This document shows, piece after piece, positions 25,137 to 33,247 of a DNA stretch of 56,643 nt; position 1 is the stretch's first letter; the number at the start of each line of letters is the position of its first letter. Under the pieces are notes generated by a model that made no database searches, had not been told where the DNA came from, and saw only the letters and a list, made by a program, of their open reading frames with translations. This stretch comes from an uncultured Lachnospiraceae bacterium (GTDB taxonomy: Bacteria > Bacillota > Clostridia > Lachnospirales > Lachnospiraceae). The DNA lies in assembly GCA_910589105.1 (NCBI GenBank), contig CAJUST010000014.1, forward strand, positions 1 to 56,643, given 5' to 3'. The position numbers and the translations under genes were made by a program.

Positions 25137-25934
25137 ATGAAGCAGACAAGTGGAACGCTCCGTCGGAAAAGAAAACGGAGAAGACAAATTAGAAAACTTA
25201 TCCTGACAGGATTGGCGGGAGTCCTTGGGGGCATTTTTCTTTTTGTATGTTGGAACACAAACTGGTTTAAAGATCTTCCGGCGAGAAATAAAAATGAGGA
25301 ACTGGAACAGATTATGGCGAAACAGGATTATCCAGATGAATTGCGTAAATTGCTGGAAGAAAATGAAGAATCTTACGACTTTGTGGAAAACTATGCAAAA
25401 CGCGATGCGTATATTGGAAAACCCATTGATTTATCAAACGATTACCAGAGCGGGACAGTTCCTCTTTTTATGCAGTGGGATAAACGCTGGGGTTATGATT
25501 TATATGGAGACAGCATGATCGGCCTTGCCGGATGTGGGCCGACTTGCATGACGATGGCGTATATATATTATACGGGCGATTTAGAGATGAATCCGAGAAA
25601 AATGTCGGAACTGGCTCAGGAAAAGGGCTACCATACGCAAGAAGGGACAAGCTGGTCTTTTTGGACGGCGGGCGCGGCGGATTTGGGAATGCGCGGCGAA
25701 ACGGTGTCTTTAGATGAAAATGTAATGAAATCAGTTCTTGACAGCGGCGGTTTACTCATTTTGAGTATGTCGGCAGGGGATTTTACGACAGGAGGGCACT
25801 ATATTCTGATTCGTGGGTATGACGAGAACGGTTTTTATGTCAATGACCCAAACCGGAGAAAAAACAGCGAAAAACAATGGGACTTTGAGACGCTTCAAAC
25901 ACAGATTAAAAATCTTTGGGCAATTTATGTCTAG
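25137..25934 (+). CDS. Membrane-anchored C39-like cysteine peptidase family protein
   Basis: 265 aa from the ATG at 25137 (MKQTSGTLRRKR), chosen because a GGAAGGGCGG site precedes it. A very basic N-terminus is followed by one transmembrane helix (about residues 23-40, LILTGLAGVLGGIFLFVCW). A linker leads to an extracellular peptidase-C39-like domain (about 100-265). The candidate catalytic Cys is in GLAGCGPTCMTMAYIYY, His in GGHYILIRGYD and Asp/Asn in VNDPN. Such proteins may process peptides or bind them at the surface. No bacteriocin transporter or leader peptide is nearby, so the substrate is unknown. Confidence 0.87.
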   Translation: MKQTSGTLRRKRKRRRQIRKLILTGLAGVLGGIFLFVCWNTNWFKDLPARNKNEELEQIMAKQDYPDELRKLLEENEESYDFVENYAKRDAYIGKPIDLSNDYQSGTVPLFMQWDKRWGYDLYGDSMIGLAGCGPTCMTMAYIYYTGDLEMNPRKMSELAQEKGYHTQEGTSWSFWTAGAADLGMRGETVSLDENVMKSVLDSGGLLILSMSAGDFTTGGHYILIRGYDENGFYVNDPNRRKNSEKQWDFETLQTQIKNLWAIYV

Positions 25935-25991
25935 GGACATAGAAGGGCAGACGCGTAGAAAAAGCATTTTCGGGAGGAGACGGAAACTTCC

Positions 25992-26052
25992 TTGACAGAG
26001 GGCATATTTGGTGGTAGTATTGAATAAACTAAGACGTAGTAATCAATACTAC
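25992..26052 (+). promoter_or_regulatory. Promoter and PerR-like box of the hemolysin III gene
   Basis: TTGACA (25992-25997), 17-base spacer and TAGTAT (26015-26020). Downstream lies the 17-bp dyad GTAGTA-ATCAA-TACTAC (26036-26052), whose inner 15 bases differ at one position from the perR box at 22759-22773. A partial repeat GTAGTATTG at 26013-26021 overlaps the -10. Confidence 0.7.
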
Positions 26053-26083
26053 ATCATAAAGACCTTGAAAGGAAGGATGCCAT

Positions 26084-26734
26084 ATGAAAATTACAATTCG
26101 AGAACCTGCAAGCGCAATCACCCATTATATAGGCATGATGCTGTCATTGGCTGCCGCGGCTCCGCTTTTGGTAAAGGCGCAGAGCAGCAAAATTCCATCT
26201 GCGATTACGGCAATGGGGATTTTTATTTTAGCGATGATTTTATTGTATGCGGCTTCTAGCGCCTACCATGCGCTTAATGTAAAAGAGAAAGCATTGAAAG
26301 TATTCCGTAAAATTGACCATATGATGATATTCGTGTTGATTGCGGGGACGTACACGCCAGTTTGTATGCTGGTATTGGGCGGCAGGACGGGTATGGCATT
26401 ACTGGCGGCTGTCTGGGGGATCGCCCTTGCCGGGATATGTTTAAAAGCGTTTTGGATCAACTGCCCGAAATGGTTTTCCTCTGTGATTTATATTGCGATG
26501 GGCTGGGTGTGCGCGCTGGTGTTTCCGCTTTTGTTGGAAAAGCTTTCTCTCTCGGCGTTCGCATGGCTGCTTGCAGGCGGGATATTATATACGGTAGGCG
26601 GCGTGGTGTACGCTTTAAAGTTAAAGGGATTTAACGGCATTCATAAGTATTTCGGGAGCCATGAGATTTTCCATCTGTTTGTGATGGCGGGAAGTTTTTG
26701 CCATTTCATAGTGATGTATTGTTATATTGTCTGA
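26084..26734 (+). CDS. Hemolysin III family (PAQR-like) membrane protein
   Basis: 216 aa with seven predicted transmembrane helices. The family-specific histidine motifs are seen: EPASAITHYIGMM at the N-terminus, SAYHALNVK in the second helix region, and HKYFGSHEIFHLFVMAGSFCHF in the last. In PAQR relatives these residues bind zinc. Bacterial members have been linked to cytolysis or membrane lipid homeostasis, but neither is established for this one. A clear GAAAGGAAGG site precedes the ATG. The dyad upstream resembles the PerR box of perR, suggesting peroxide or metal control. No partner gene follows in the same unit. Confidence 0.93.
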   Translation: MKITIREPASAITHYIGMMLSLAAAAPLLVKAQSSKIPSAITAMGIFILAMILLYAASSAYHALNVKEKALKVFRKIDHMMIFVLIAGTYTPVCMLVLGGRTGMALLAAVWGIALAGICLKAFWINCPKWFSSVIYIAMGWVCALVFPLLLEKLSLSAFAWLLAGGILYTVGGVVYALKLKGFNGIHKYFGSHEIFHLFVMAGSFCHFIVMYCYIV

Positions 26735-26796
26735 TTTTTATTGACAGAAGTTAGAAAAAATGGTAGCGTAAAAAGAAAAAAAAGGAGAAAGGCGCA

Positions 26797-28173
26797 ATGA
26801 GCAAGAATACAATACCTTATAAAATTTATCTGAACGAACATGAGATGCCAAAACAGTGGTATAACATACGCGCAGATATGAAACATAAACCAGCTCCGCT
26901 TTTAAATCCGGCTACCTTACAGCCAATGACGTTAGAAGAACTTTCCGGCGTATTTTGCGAGGAATTAGCGAAGCAGGAATTAGATGATGCAAATGCGTAT
27001 ATAGACATTCCAGAAGAAATTTTAAAATTCTATAAGATGTACCGCCCGTCTCCTTTGGTGCGGGCATATTGTCTGGAAGAAAAATTACAGACTCCGGCGA
27101 AGATTTATTATAAATTTGAAGGGAATAACACAAGTGGGAGCCATAAATTAAATTCTGCGATTGCGCAGGCGTATTATGCCAAGAAACAGGGCTTAAAAGG
27201 CGTGACGACAGAGACAGGCGCAGGACAGTGGGGAACGGCTCTTTCGATGGCGTGTTCTTATTTCGGGCTGGAATGTAAGGTTTATATGGTAAAAGTCTCT
27301 TATGAACAAAAGCCGTTCCGGCGTGAAGTAATGCGGACATACGGCGCGTCAGTGACGCCGTCTCCTTCTGAAACGACAGAAGTCGGGCGTAAAATATTAG
27401 CGGAACACCCCGGCACAACAGGAAGCTTGGGATGCGCAATTTCAGAAGCGGTGGAAGCGGCAGTAGGACAGGAAGGCTACCGTTATGTGTTAGGGAGCGT
27501 TTTAAACCAAGTGCTTTTGCATCAGTCTATCATTGGGCTTGAGACAAAAGCGGCTCTGGATAAATATGACATAGATCCGGATGTTATTATTGGATGCGCT
27601 GGCGGCGGCTCAAACCTTGGCGGGTTGATTTCACCGTTTATGGGTGAGAAATTACGCGGGGAGAAAGACTATCGGTTTATCGCGGTAGAGCCAGCATCCT
27701 GCCCGAGTTTCACGAGAGGAAAATTTGCATATGATTTTTGTGATACCGGAAAAGTCTGCCCTCTGGCGAAAATGTATACGTTAGGCAGCGGCTTTATCCC
27801 GTCGGCAAATCATGCGGGAGGGTTACGCTACCATGGAATGAGTTCCTCATTGTCGCAGTTATATGATGACGGGTTCTTAGAAGCGCGTTCCGTAGAGCAG
27901 ACGGCTGTATTCCAAGCTGCGGAACAGTTTGCAAGAATCGAAGGGATTCTTCCGGCGCCGGAAAGCGCACATGCAATACGGGCTGTGATAGATGAAGCGC
28001 TCAGATGTAAAGAACTGGGCGAGGAAAAGACGATTGTCTTTGGCCTGACAGGCACAGGGTACTTTGATATGGTTGCCTATGAAAAATTCCATAATGGAGA
28101 AATGTCTGATTACATTCCGACAGATCAAGAGTTGGAAGCAGGGTTTTCTTCACTGCCGGAATTGAATGGATAA
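26797..28173 (+). CDS. TrpB2-type tryptophan synthase beta-like protein
   Basis: A pyridoxal-phosphate enzyme that condenses indole and serine to tryptophan. At 458 aa it is longer than canonical TrpB (about 400) and has the extended N-terminus of the TrpB2 class. The PLP lysine lies in SGSHKLNSAIAQA (about residue 112) and the cofactor-phosphate loop in CAGGGSNLGG. ETGAGQWGTALS is the TrpB substrate region. No trpA or other trp gene is adjacent, so it stands alone, which fits an indole-salvage role proposed for TrpB2. The ribosome site AAAGGAG is clear, and a strong terminator follows. Confidence 0.93.
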   Translation: MSKNTIPYKIYLNEHEMPKQWYNIRADMKHKPAPLLNPATLQPMTLEELSGVFCEELAKQELDDANAYIDIPEEILKFYKMYRPSPLVRAYCLEEKLQTPAKIYYKFEGNNTSGSHKLNSAIAQAYYAKKQGLKGVTTETGAGQWGTALSMACSYFGLECKVYMVKVSYEQKPFRREVMRTYGASVTPSPSETTEVGRKILAEHPGTTGSLGCAISEAVEAAVGQEGYRYVLGSVLNQVLLHQSIIGLETKAALDKYDIDPDVIIGCAGGGSNLGGLISPFMGEKLRGEKDYRFIAVEPASCPSFTRGKFAYDFCDTGKVCPLAKMYTLGSGFIPSANHAGGLRYHGMSSSLSQLYDDGFLEARSVEQTAVFQAAEQFARIEGILPAPESAHAIRAVIDEALRCKELGEEKTIVFGLTGTGYFDMVAYEKFHNGEMSDYIPTDQELEAGFSSLPELNG

Positions 28174-28183
28174 GAGTTAGGAC

Positions 28184-28218
28184 AGGAGCTGCCGCGTGAA
28201 AAGGCAGCTCCTTTTTTT
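28184..28218 (+). terminator. Terminator after the TrpB2-type gene
   Basis: Ten-base perfect arms AGGAGCTGCC / GGCAGCTCCT around a 9-base loop, then seven T. Confidence 0.95.
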
Positions 28219-28351
28219 GCCAGAACAGAAAGTAACTGTAGAAAAACTTTGTAAAAAGCGTGAGCAGAATAGAAAATAAAACTAGAAAAAACTCCCTGAA
28301 AAATCAGAAGTGGAATGAGAAATATTTCTTAACTGGAAAAGGAGAAACAGA

Positions 28352-30481
28352 ATGAAAGATATTCGTATTTTGCAGGGAAACAGGATTGCTCCAGTCATGG
28401 AGACGGCGTTTGCCATTTATGGCTCGCGAGATCAAAAGTTATTTGAAACCCTGTTTCCTGAAATTGTAAGGCGGCTTCGCCCAAAAGCGGCGTTTGCCAT
28501 TCTGGATAAAAAACTTTACGGCATACTAACAGTCGGAGACGCCGTCGGCCGTTTCATAGAGAAATACACATCGGAAAACCGTCAACTCTATGCAATGATG
28601 GCGGATGCAATGGCAGACAGCAGTCTGTTCGCATTCGAGGAACAGATATTGCCTATAGCGCAAAAAATATGCAGAGAGGAAGGGTTTGGAATTTCCAGAA
28701 GATTAGAGCCCGGAAATAATCTTCCTATTGAGTGGCAGAAAACGGCATATGATGCAGTCGAGGCAAAGCGGACGCTTGGGATTGCGCTAACGAATGGGCA
28801 TATGTTATCTCCCGTGAAATCCATGAGCCTTATTTTTGAACTGACGGAAGATACAACACGTTTTGATATGGAACATAATTGTAAAAACTGCCAAAAGCAG
28901 GATTGTCCGGCGCGCAGTGAAACAAATCTAAAACTTGAAATACAGGGCAGAGATGCAGTTTATTGTAGAAAAGGCAGCAATCTGCTTACGGTTTTGCGTG
29001 AAAATGGGATTCACATTTCTGCCGCTTGTGGAGGAAACGGCAAGTGCGGGAAGTGCGGGATATATGTCATAGAAGGGAAGCTTCCTGTTACGCCAGAAGA
29101 TAGGCAGGTTTTTTCCAGCCAAGAGCTGGCTTTAGGGAAGCGTCTGGCTTGCAGGGCGGTCATAGAAAATCCTCTGGAAATCGCGATTGGATCAGGGCAG
29201 GAGGAATCCTTTGCGGCGCTGGGAGGACAAGTTGGGGAAGATATGCTGCCAAAAGGGAATATCAACTTTCAAAAAGGTAGTTTCGGGATAGCCGTAGATA
29301 TTGGCAGTACGACATTGGCGGTTTCGCTGGTGGATTTAGCGGAAGGCAGGATTATAGATACGCATACACGCATTAATTCACAGCGGGCGTATGGGGCGGA
29401 CGTTGTGAGCCGGATACAGGCTTCCATAAATGGTGGAAAAAATGAACTGATGGAATGCGTTAAAGACGATCTTTGCAAAGAAATCCAAGCTTTAGCGGAA
29501 GAACATTTATCTGAGAGCCAGAACATTCAAGTGATTGCAATAGCGGCAAATACCGTGATGATGCATTTATTGCGGGGCTATTCCTGTGAAGGGTTCCTTC
29601 AATATCCATTCTGTCCTCAGTCATTAGATATGGAAGAACATAAAGCGATAGAGTTATTTGGGGACTTGCCTAAACAGGCGAAAGCGGCAGAGACAATCCT
29701 TCTTGGAGGAAGTTCGGCATTTATAGGGGCGGACATTATTGCGGGGCTGTATGCCTGCCATGCGCTGGAAAAAAGAGAAACGGCGTTATTTTTGGATTTA
29801 GGCACAAATGGAGAGATGGCGCTTTGTGTGGGAGGGAAAATTTATACGGCTTCCGTACCGGCAGGGCCGGCATTTGAAGGCGGGAGCATAACATGGGGAA
29901 CAGGAAGCGTTTCAGGCGCGGTTGCGGACGCTGCTTTTCACCATAGGACAATTCAGATACAGACAATAGGGGACGCCCCTGCGGTTGGGATTTGCGGCAC
30001 GGGCGTGATTGCAGTCGCGGCGGAGCTTGCGGCGGCTGGAATCCTAGACGAAACAGGGAAATTGCGTGAGCCGTATTTTAAAACAGGCTTTCCGGTTACG
30101 CAGACGCAAAGCGGGGATTGGATTTTGTTTACGCAAAAAGATATTCGGCAGCTTCAGATGGCAAAAGCCGCCGTCCGCGCTGGAATTGAGATGCTGCTTT
30201 GCTATGCGGAAATTTCGGCAGACGAAGTGGAAACGGCATATCTTGCCGGAGGGTTCGGTTATTATCTGGACGTAAAAAAAGCCGCCGCCATCGGGCTTTT
30301 GCCGGACAAAATTATGGGCAGGGCAAAAGCGGTTGGGAATGCGGCTCTGCATGGCGCGCAGATGTATCTGACATTGCAGGAAAAAAATAAAATGGCGGAT
30401 ATTATAAGATGCGTAAAAGAAGTGACCTTAGCGAATGAGGAGAAATTTCAGGAATTTTATTATGATTTTATGAAGTTTTAA
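28352..30481 (+). CDS. Corrinoid-activation fusion: MetH-activation-like, 2Fe-2S and ASKHA (DUF4445) domains
   Basis: 709 aa. Residues 1-175 resemble the vitamin B12-dependent methionine synthase activation region. A cysteine cluster CKNCQKQDC (about 176-185) follows. A plant-type 2Fe-2S domain at about 190-285 has ACGGNGKCGKCG and a fourth Cys in RLACRA. The ASKHA ATPase domain (about 300-700) has VDIGSTTLAVSL, LDLGTNGEMALC, GGSITWGTGSVSGA and YLAGGFGYYLD. Related proteins (RACE family) reductively reactivate corrinoid methyltransferases using ATP. A corrinoid partner is not in the window, so its target is unknown. It is a single gene with a GAAAAGGAG site. Confidence 0.88.
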   Translation: MKDIRILQGNRIAPVMETAFAIYGSRDQKLFETLFPEIVRRLRPKAAFAILDKKLYGILTVGDAVGRFIEKYTSENRQLYAMMADAMADSSLFAFEEQILPIAQKICREEGFGISRRLEPGNNLPIEWQKTAYDAVEAKRTLGIALTNGHMLSPVKSMSLIFELTEDTTRFDMEHNCKNCQKQDCPARSETNLKLEIQGRDAVYCRKGSNLLTVLRENGIHISAACGGNGKCGKCGIYVIEGKLPVTPEDRQVFSSQELALGKRLACRAVIENPLEIAIGSGQEESFAALGGQVGEDMLPKGNINFQKGSFGIAVDIGSTTLAVSLVDLAEGRIIDTHTRINSQRAYGADVVSRIQASINGGKNELMECVKDDLCKEIQALAEEHLSESQNIQVIAIAANTVMMHLLRGYSCEGFLQYPFCPQSLDMEEHKAIELFGDLPKQAKAAETILLGGSSAFIGADIIAGLYACHALEKRETALFLDLGTNGEMALCVGGKIYTASVPAGPAFEGGSITWGTGSVSGAVADAAFHHRTIQIQTIGDAPAVGICGTGVIAVAAELAAAGILDETGKLREPYFKTGFPVTQTQSGDWILFTQKDIRQLQMAKAAVRAGIEMLLCYAEISADEVETAYLAGGFGYYLDVKKAAAIGLLPDKIMGRAKAVGNAALHGAQMYLTLQEKNKMADIIRCVKEVTLANEEKFQEFYYDFMKF

Positions 30482-30488
30482 AAATTAC

Positions 30489-30541
30489 TTGACCTGTCGT
30501 AGTAATTGCGCTATTCTATACACATAAAATTACTACGACAG
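30489..30541 (+). promoter_or_regulatory. Promoter and large inverted-repeat operator of the second padR unit
   Basis: TTGACC (30489-30494), 17-base spacer and TATTCT (30512-30517). Perfect 14-base arms CTGTCGTAGTAATT (30494-30507) and AATTACTACGACAG (30528-30541) flank the -10 with 20 bases between them. This fits repression by the PadR encoded just downstream. Confidence 0.85.
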
Positions 30542-30567
30542 ACGTAATAGATGGAGGGAGGGACGAA

Positions 30568-30900
30568 ATGATAAGCAGTGACGGGATTCGCGGTTATAAT
30601 GATATGATTATTTTGTATCTGATCCTAGGCGGACCATCTTACGGATATGAAATATCAAAGGCGATCAAGACAAAGACAGAGGGAAAGTATCTGATAAAAG
30701 AAACGACGCTGTACTCTGCATTTACCAGACTTGAAAAAAACGGCTATGTAGAAAGTTTTTATGGGACGGAGACAAATGGGAAACGGCGGACGTACTATCA
30801 GATTACGGAGATTGGCAGGCAATTTTATCAGGAGAAATGCTTGGAATGGGATTTGACGAAAGAGGTCGTAGAGAAATTTAAAGCATATCAGGAGGAGTAA
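30568..30900 (+). CDS. PadR-family transcriptional regulator
   Basis: 110-aa winged helix: MIILYLILGGPSYGYEISKAI (about 12-32), KETTLYSAFTRLEKNGYVES and the wing GKRRTYYQITEIGRQFYQ. The subfamily is the same as the 16104-16433 PadR, and the next gene again carries a HAAS-type partner domain, so the two loci are parallel modules. The start has a GGAGGGAGGG site. A long inverted repeat covering the promoter probably binds this protein. Confidence 0.95.
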   Translation: MISSDGIRGYNDMIILYLILGGPSYGYEISKAIKTKTEGKYLIKETTLYSAFTRLEKNGYVESFYGTETNGKRRTYYQITEIGRQFYQEKCLEWDLTKEVVEKFKAYQEE

Positions 30901-30902
30901 AG

Positions 30903-31907
30903 ATGGAAACAATTATCAGTTATATTGAAAACGTGTTCCGGAATTATCCGGACAGTGAGAAGGTGAGAAAAGCAAAAGAAGATCTTTTAAATTGTATGGA
31001 AGATAAATACCATGAGCTAAAAGCAGAGGGGAAATCCGAAAATGAAGCAATCGGCATTGTGATTTCCGAATTTGGCAGCATGGACGAAATTGCATGGGAA
31101 TTAGGCTTTGAGAAAGAAACGGCAGATCAGGCAGACGGGCAAGAGAGCGGACAGCAGAAGCGGTTTACTTTGGAGGAAGCGAGAAGTTACATCAAAACGC
31201 AAGAAAGTTTCGGCGTAAAAATCGGAATCGGCGTTATGTTTTGCATTCTGTCGCCTGTGGCTGCCGGGATTTTTTCCGCGCTGACTGAAGCGGGGTATAC
31301 GGCGGAAGGCACAGGGGAGCTTTTGGGCGCCTTGATCTTGTTTGGCATGGTTGCGGCAGGCGTAGGGATACTTATTACAAGCGGAATCGGAAATGGCAAA
31401 TATGATGATTTAAAGGAATGTAAGATAACTCTGCATCCGGCGGATTTACGCGTCTTGAAAGAGGAGTTTGAAGCATTTAACCGGACGTTTGGCATAAAAA
31501 TAGCCGGCGGCGTGGCATTGTGCATATTAAGCGTGATTCCTGCAATTTTGGCAGAAAGCCTGTTTCGTGGGGCGGAGCTTGATTTTTTCAGTGAGATGTC
31601 GGGGGTTAGCCTATTTGTTTTTGTGTCTATTGGCGTATTTCTGTTTATTTCAGCAGGCACAACATATGGAGCCTATGAAACGGTTTTAGAAAAAGACGGC
31701 CGTCCAAAATTTTCTAGTGAAAAGAAAAAGAAAAAGGATAGAAAGATTTCCATGATTGCATCTATTTACTGGCCTGTCGTGACAGTCATTTATCTGATTT
31801 GGAGTTTTGCCACATTTCAATGGGGGATTTCATGGCTGATCTGGCCGATTGCCGGGATATTGTTTGGCGGAATCAGTTCCGCGATTTCAGCGGCATATCA
31901 GGAATAA
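30903..31907 (+). CDS. HAAS/permease-prefix domain membrane protein
   Basis: 334 aa. Residues 1-75 are the soluble HAAS/permease-prefix domain (SYIENVFRNYPDSEKV, then SEFGSMDEIAWELG), which partners PadR regulators. A charged segment (about 80-105) leads to about six transmembrane helices: at about 108-130, 145-165, 200-218, 235-255, 290-305 and 312-330. No catalytic motif is visible. It starts two bases after the padR stop with a strong AGGAGG site inside the padR end. A terminator follows. The function is unknown; the PadR/HAAS pairing suggests membrane-stress or drug-induced control. Confidence 0.87.
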   Translation: METIISYIENVFRNYPDSEKVRKAKEDLLNCMEDKYHELKAEGKSENEAIGIVISEFGSMDEIAWELGFEKETADQADGQESGQQKRFTLEEARSYIKTQESFGVKIGIGVMFCILSPVAAGIFSALTEAGYTAEGTGELLGALILFGMVAAGVGILITSGIGNGKYDDLKECKITLHPADLRVLKEEFEAFNRTFGIKIAGGVALCILSVIPAILAESLFRGAELDFFSEMSGVSLFVFVSIGVFLFISAGTTYGAYETVLEKDGRPKFSSEKKKKKDRKISMIASIYWPVVTVIYLIWSFATFQWGISWLIWPIAGILFGGISSAISAAYQE

Positions 31908-31920
31908 AAATCATTTATGG

Positions 31921-31958
31921 AAAATAAGTGTCAGCGGAGCGCTGGCGCTTATTTTTTT
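31921..31958 (+). terminator. Terminator after the HAAS membrane gene
   Basis: Stem AATAAGTGTCAGC / GCTGGCGCTTATT with a short GGAGC loop, then a T run at 31952-31958. Confidence 0.9.
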
Positions 31959-31969
31959 GACAAATGCGC

Positions 31970-32010
31970 TTGACAGAATTGTTATTACTGTATATACTGT
32001 TTATATACAG
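31970..32010 (+). promoter_or_regulatory. Promoter and GntR (YtrA-type) operator
   Basis: TTGACA (31970-31975), 17-base spacer and TATACT (31993-31998). The perfect dyad CTGTATATA-N5-TATATACAG at 31988-32010 covers the -10, which fits autorepression by the GntR protein encoded just after it. Confidence 0.9.
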
Positions 32011-32021
32011 AAGGGCGGTGA

Positions 32022-32399
32022 ATGATGGAAATAATTATAAAGAACTCCAGTGGGCAGCCGATTTATGAGCAGATTTATACACAGATTAAGAATCTGATTT
32101 TAAGCGGCGGATTAAAAGAAGGAGATCTGCTCCCGTCAATACGGGGATTGGCGAAAGATTTACGCATAAGCGTGATTACGACGAAGCGGGCATATGATGA
32201 ACTGGAGCGGGAAGGATATGTCAATACAGTAGGCGGGAAAGGCTGTTTTGTAGCTGGAATGGATAAAGAATTGATACAGGAAGAAAATCTAAAGAAGATT
32301 GAAAGCCATATTCAGGAAATCCATAAATTGGCGGCCGTCTGTGGCATAACAAAAGAAGAATTAATAGAGCTGTTTCAATTATTGGAGGTGGAAACGTGA
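32022..32399 (+). CDS. GntR-family regulator, YtrA subfamily
   Basis: 125 aa with a winged HTH at about residues 10-75 (QPIYEQIYTQIKNLILSGG, LPSIRGLAKDLRISVITTKRAYDELEREGYV). The short helical C-terminus lacks a ligand domain, as in YtrA regulators of ABC transporter operons. Two adjacent ATGs (32022 and 32025) are possible after the AAGGGCGG site. It overlaps the ATPase gene start by four bases (GTGA), so translation is coupled. Confidence 0.94.
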   Translation: MMEIIIKNSSGQPIYEQIYTQIKNLILSGGLKEGDLLPSIRGLAKDLRISVITTKRAYDELEREGYVNTVGGKGCFVAGMDKELIQEENLKKIESHIQEIHKLAAVCGITKEELIELFQLLEVET

Positions 32400-33247
32400 A
32401 TGTAATAGAGATGCGGAATGTGACAAAAAAATATCCGTCTTTTACATTAAAAAATGTAAATTTATCCCTGCCGAGTGGCTGTGTAATGGGGCTGATTGGG
32501 GAAAATGGCGCCGGAAAAAGCACGACGATACGGCTTTTAATGAATACGCTCAAACAGGATGCCGGAGAAATATTAGTGTTTGGATTGGATAACAGGCAAA
32601 AAGAGTTCCGGAACATAAAAGAGGATATTGGCATTGTTTTAGACGAAGCTTATTTCCCAGAGGCATTAAATGCAAAAAAAGTCAGCCAGCTTATGCGCCA
32701 CGCCTATAAAAACTGGCAGGAAGATTTGTTTTTTGGGTATGTGAAACGGTTTCATTTATCAGAGACGAAACGCTTAAAAGAGTATTCACGGGGAATGAAG
32801 ATGAAACTTGCCATTGCGGCGGCCTTATCCCACCAGCCGAAACTATTAATCTTAGATGAGGCGACAAGTGGGTTAGATCCTTTAGCGCGTGATGAAATCA
32901 TGGAACTGTTTAATGATTTTACGAGAAAAGAAGATCATTCTGTGCTGATGTCTTCCCATATTATCAGTGATTTGGAAAAAATCAGCGACTATATAGCATG
33001 TCTCCATCATGGAACGCTTATGTTTTGTGAGGAAAAAGACCGTTTGTTAGAGGAATACGGGATCTTGCATATAGCCAAAGACCGTGTGCGCGACGTGCCA
33101 AAAGAGGCTGTCCTTGCAAAAAAAGAGGGGAAGTATTCGGTGGAGCTTTTCGTCCGGCAAAAGCAAGTGTCAGGCGTATTTGAAACAGAGCCGGCAGGGA
33201 TAGAGGATATTATGCTGTTTATCGCAAAGAAGGGGGAAACGGTATGA
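32396..33247 (+). CDS. ABC transporter ATP-binding protein
   Basis: 283 aa from a GTG start with a GAGGTGG site. Walker A GENGAGKST (about residues 38-46), signature EYSRGMKMKLAIA, Walker B LLILDEATSGLD and the switch histidine in SSHIISDLE are present. The C-terminal extension (about 215-283) is typical of ATPases that drive small ABC-2 exporters. It sits between a YtrA-type GntR and an ABC-2-like permease, overlapping both neighbours by four bases. The module resembles antibiotic- or bacitracin-responsive exporters of Firmicutes, but the substrate is unknown. Confidence 0.96.
   Translation: MNVIEMRNVTKKYPSFTLKNVNLSLPSGCVMGLIGENGAGKSTTIRLLMNTLKQDAGEILVFGLDNRQKEFRNIKEDIGIVLDEAYFPEALNAKKVSQLMRHAYKNWQEDLFFGYVKRFHLSETKRLKEYSRGMKMKLAIAAALSHQPKLLILDEATSGLDPLARDEIMELFNDFTRKEDHSVLMSSHIISDLEKISDYIACLHHGTLMFCEEKDRLLEEYGILHIAKDRVRDVPKEAVLAKKEGKYSVELFVRQKQVSGVFETEPAGIEDIMLFIAKKGETV

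Noticed and set aside
26008..26259. 83-codon frame overlapping the hemolysin III gene start
   Set aside because: Different frame from the well-supported membrane protein and no ribosome site.
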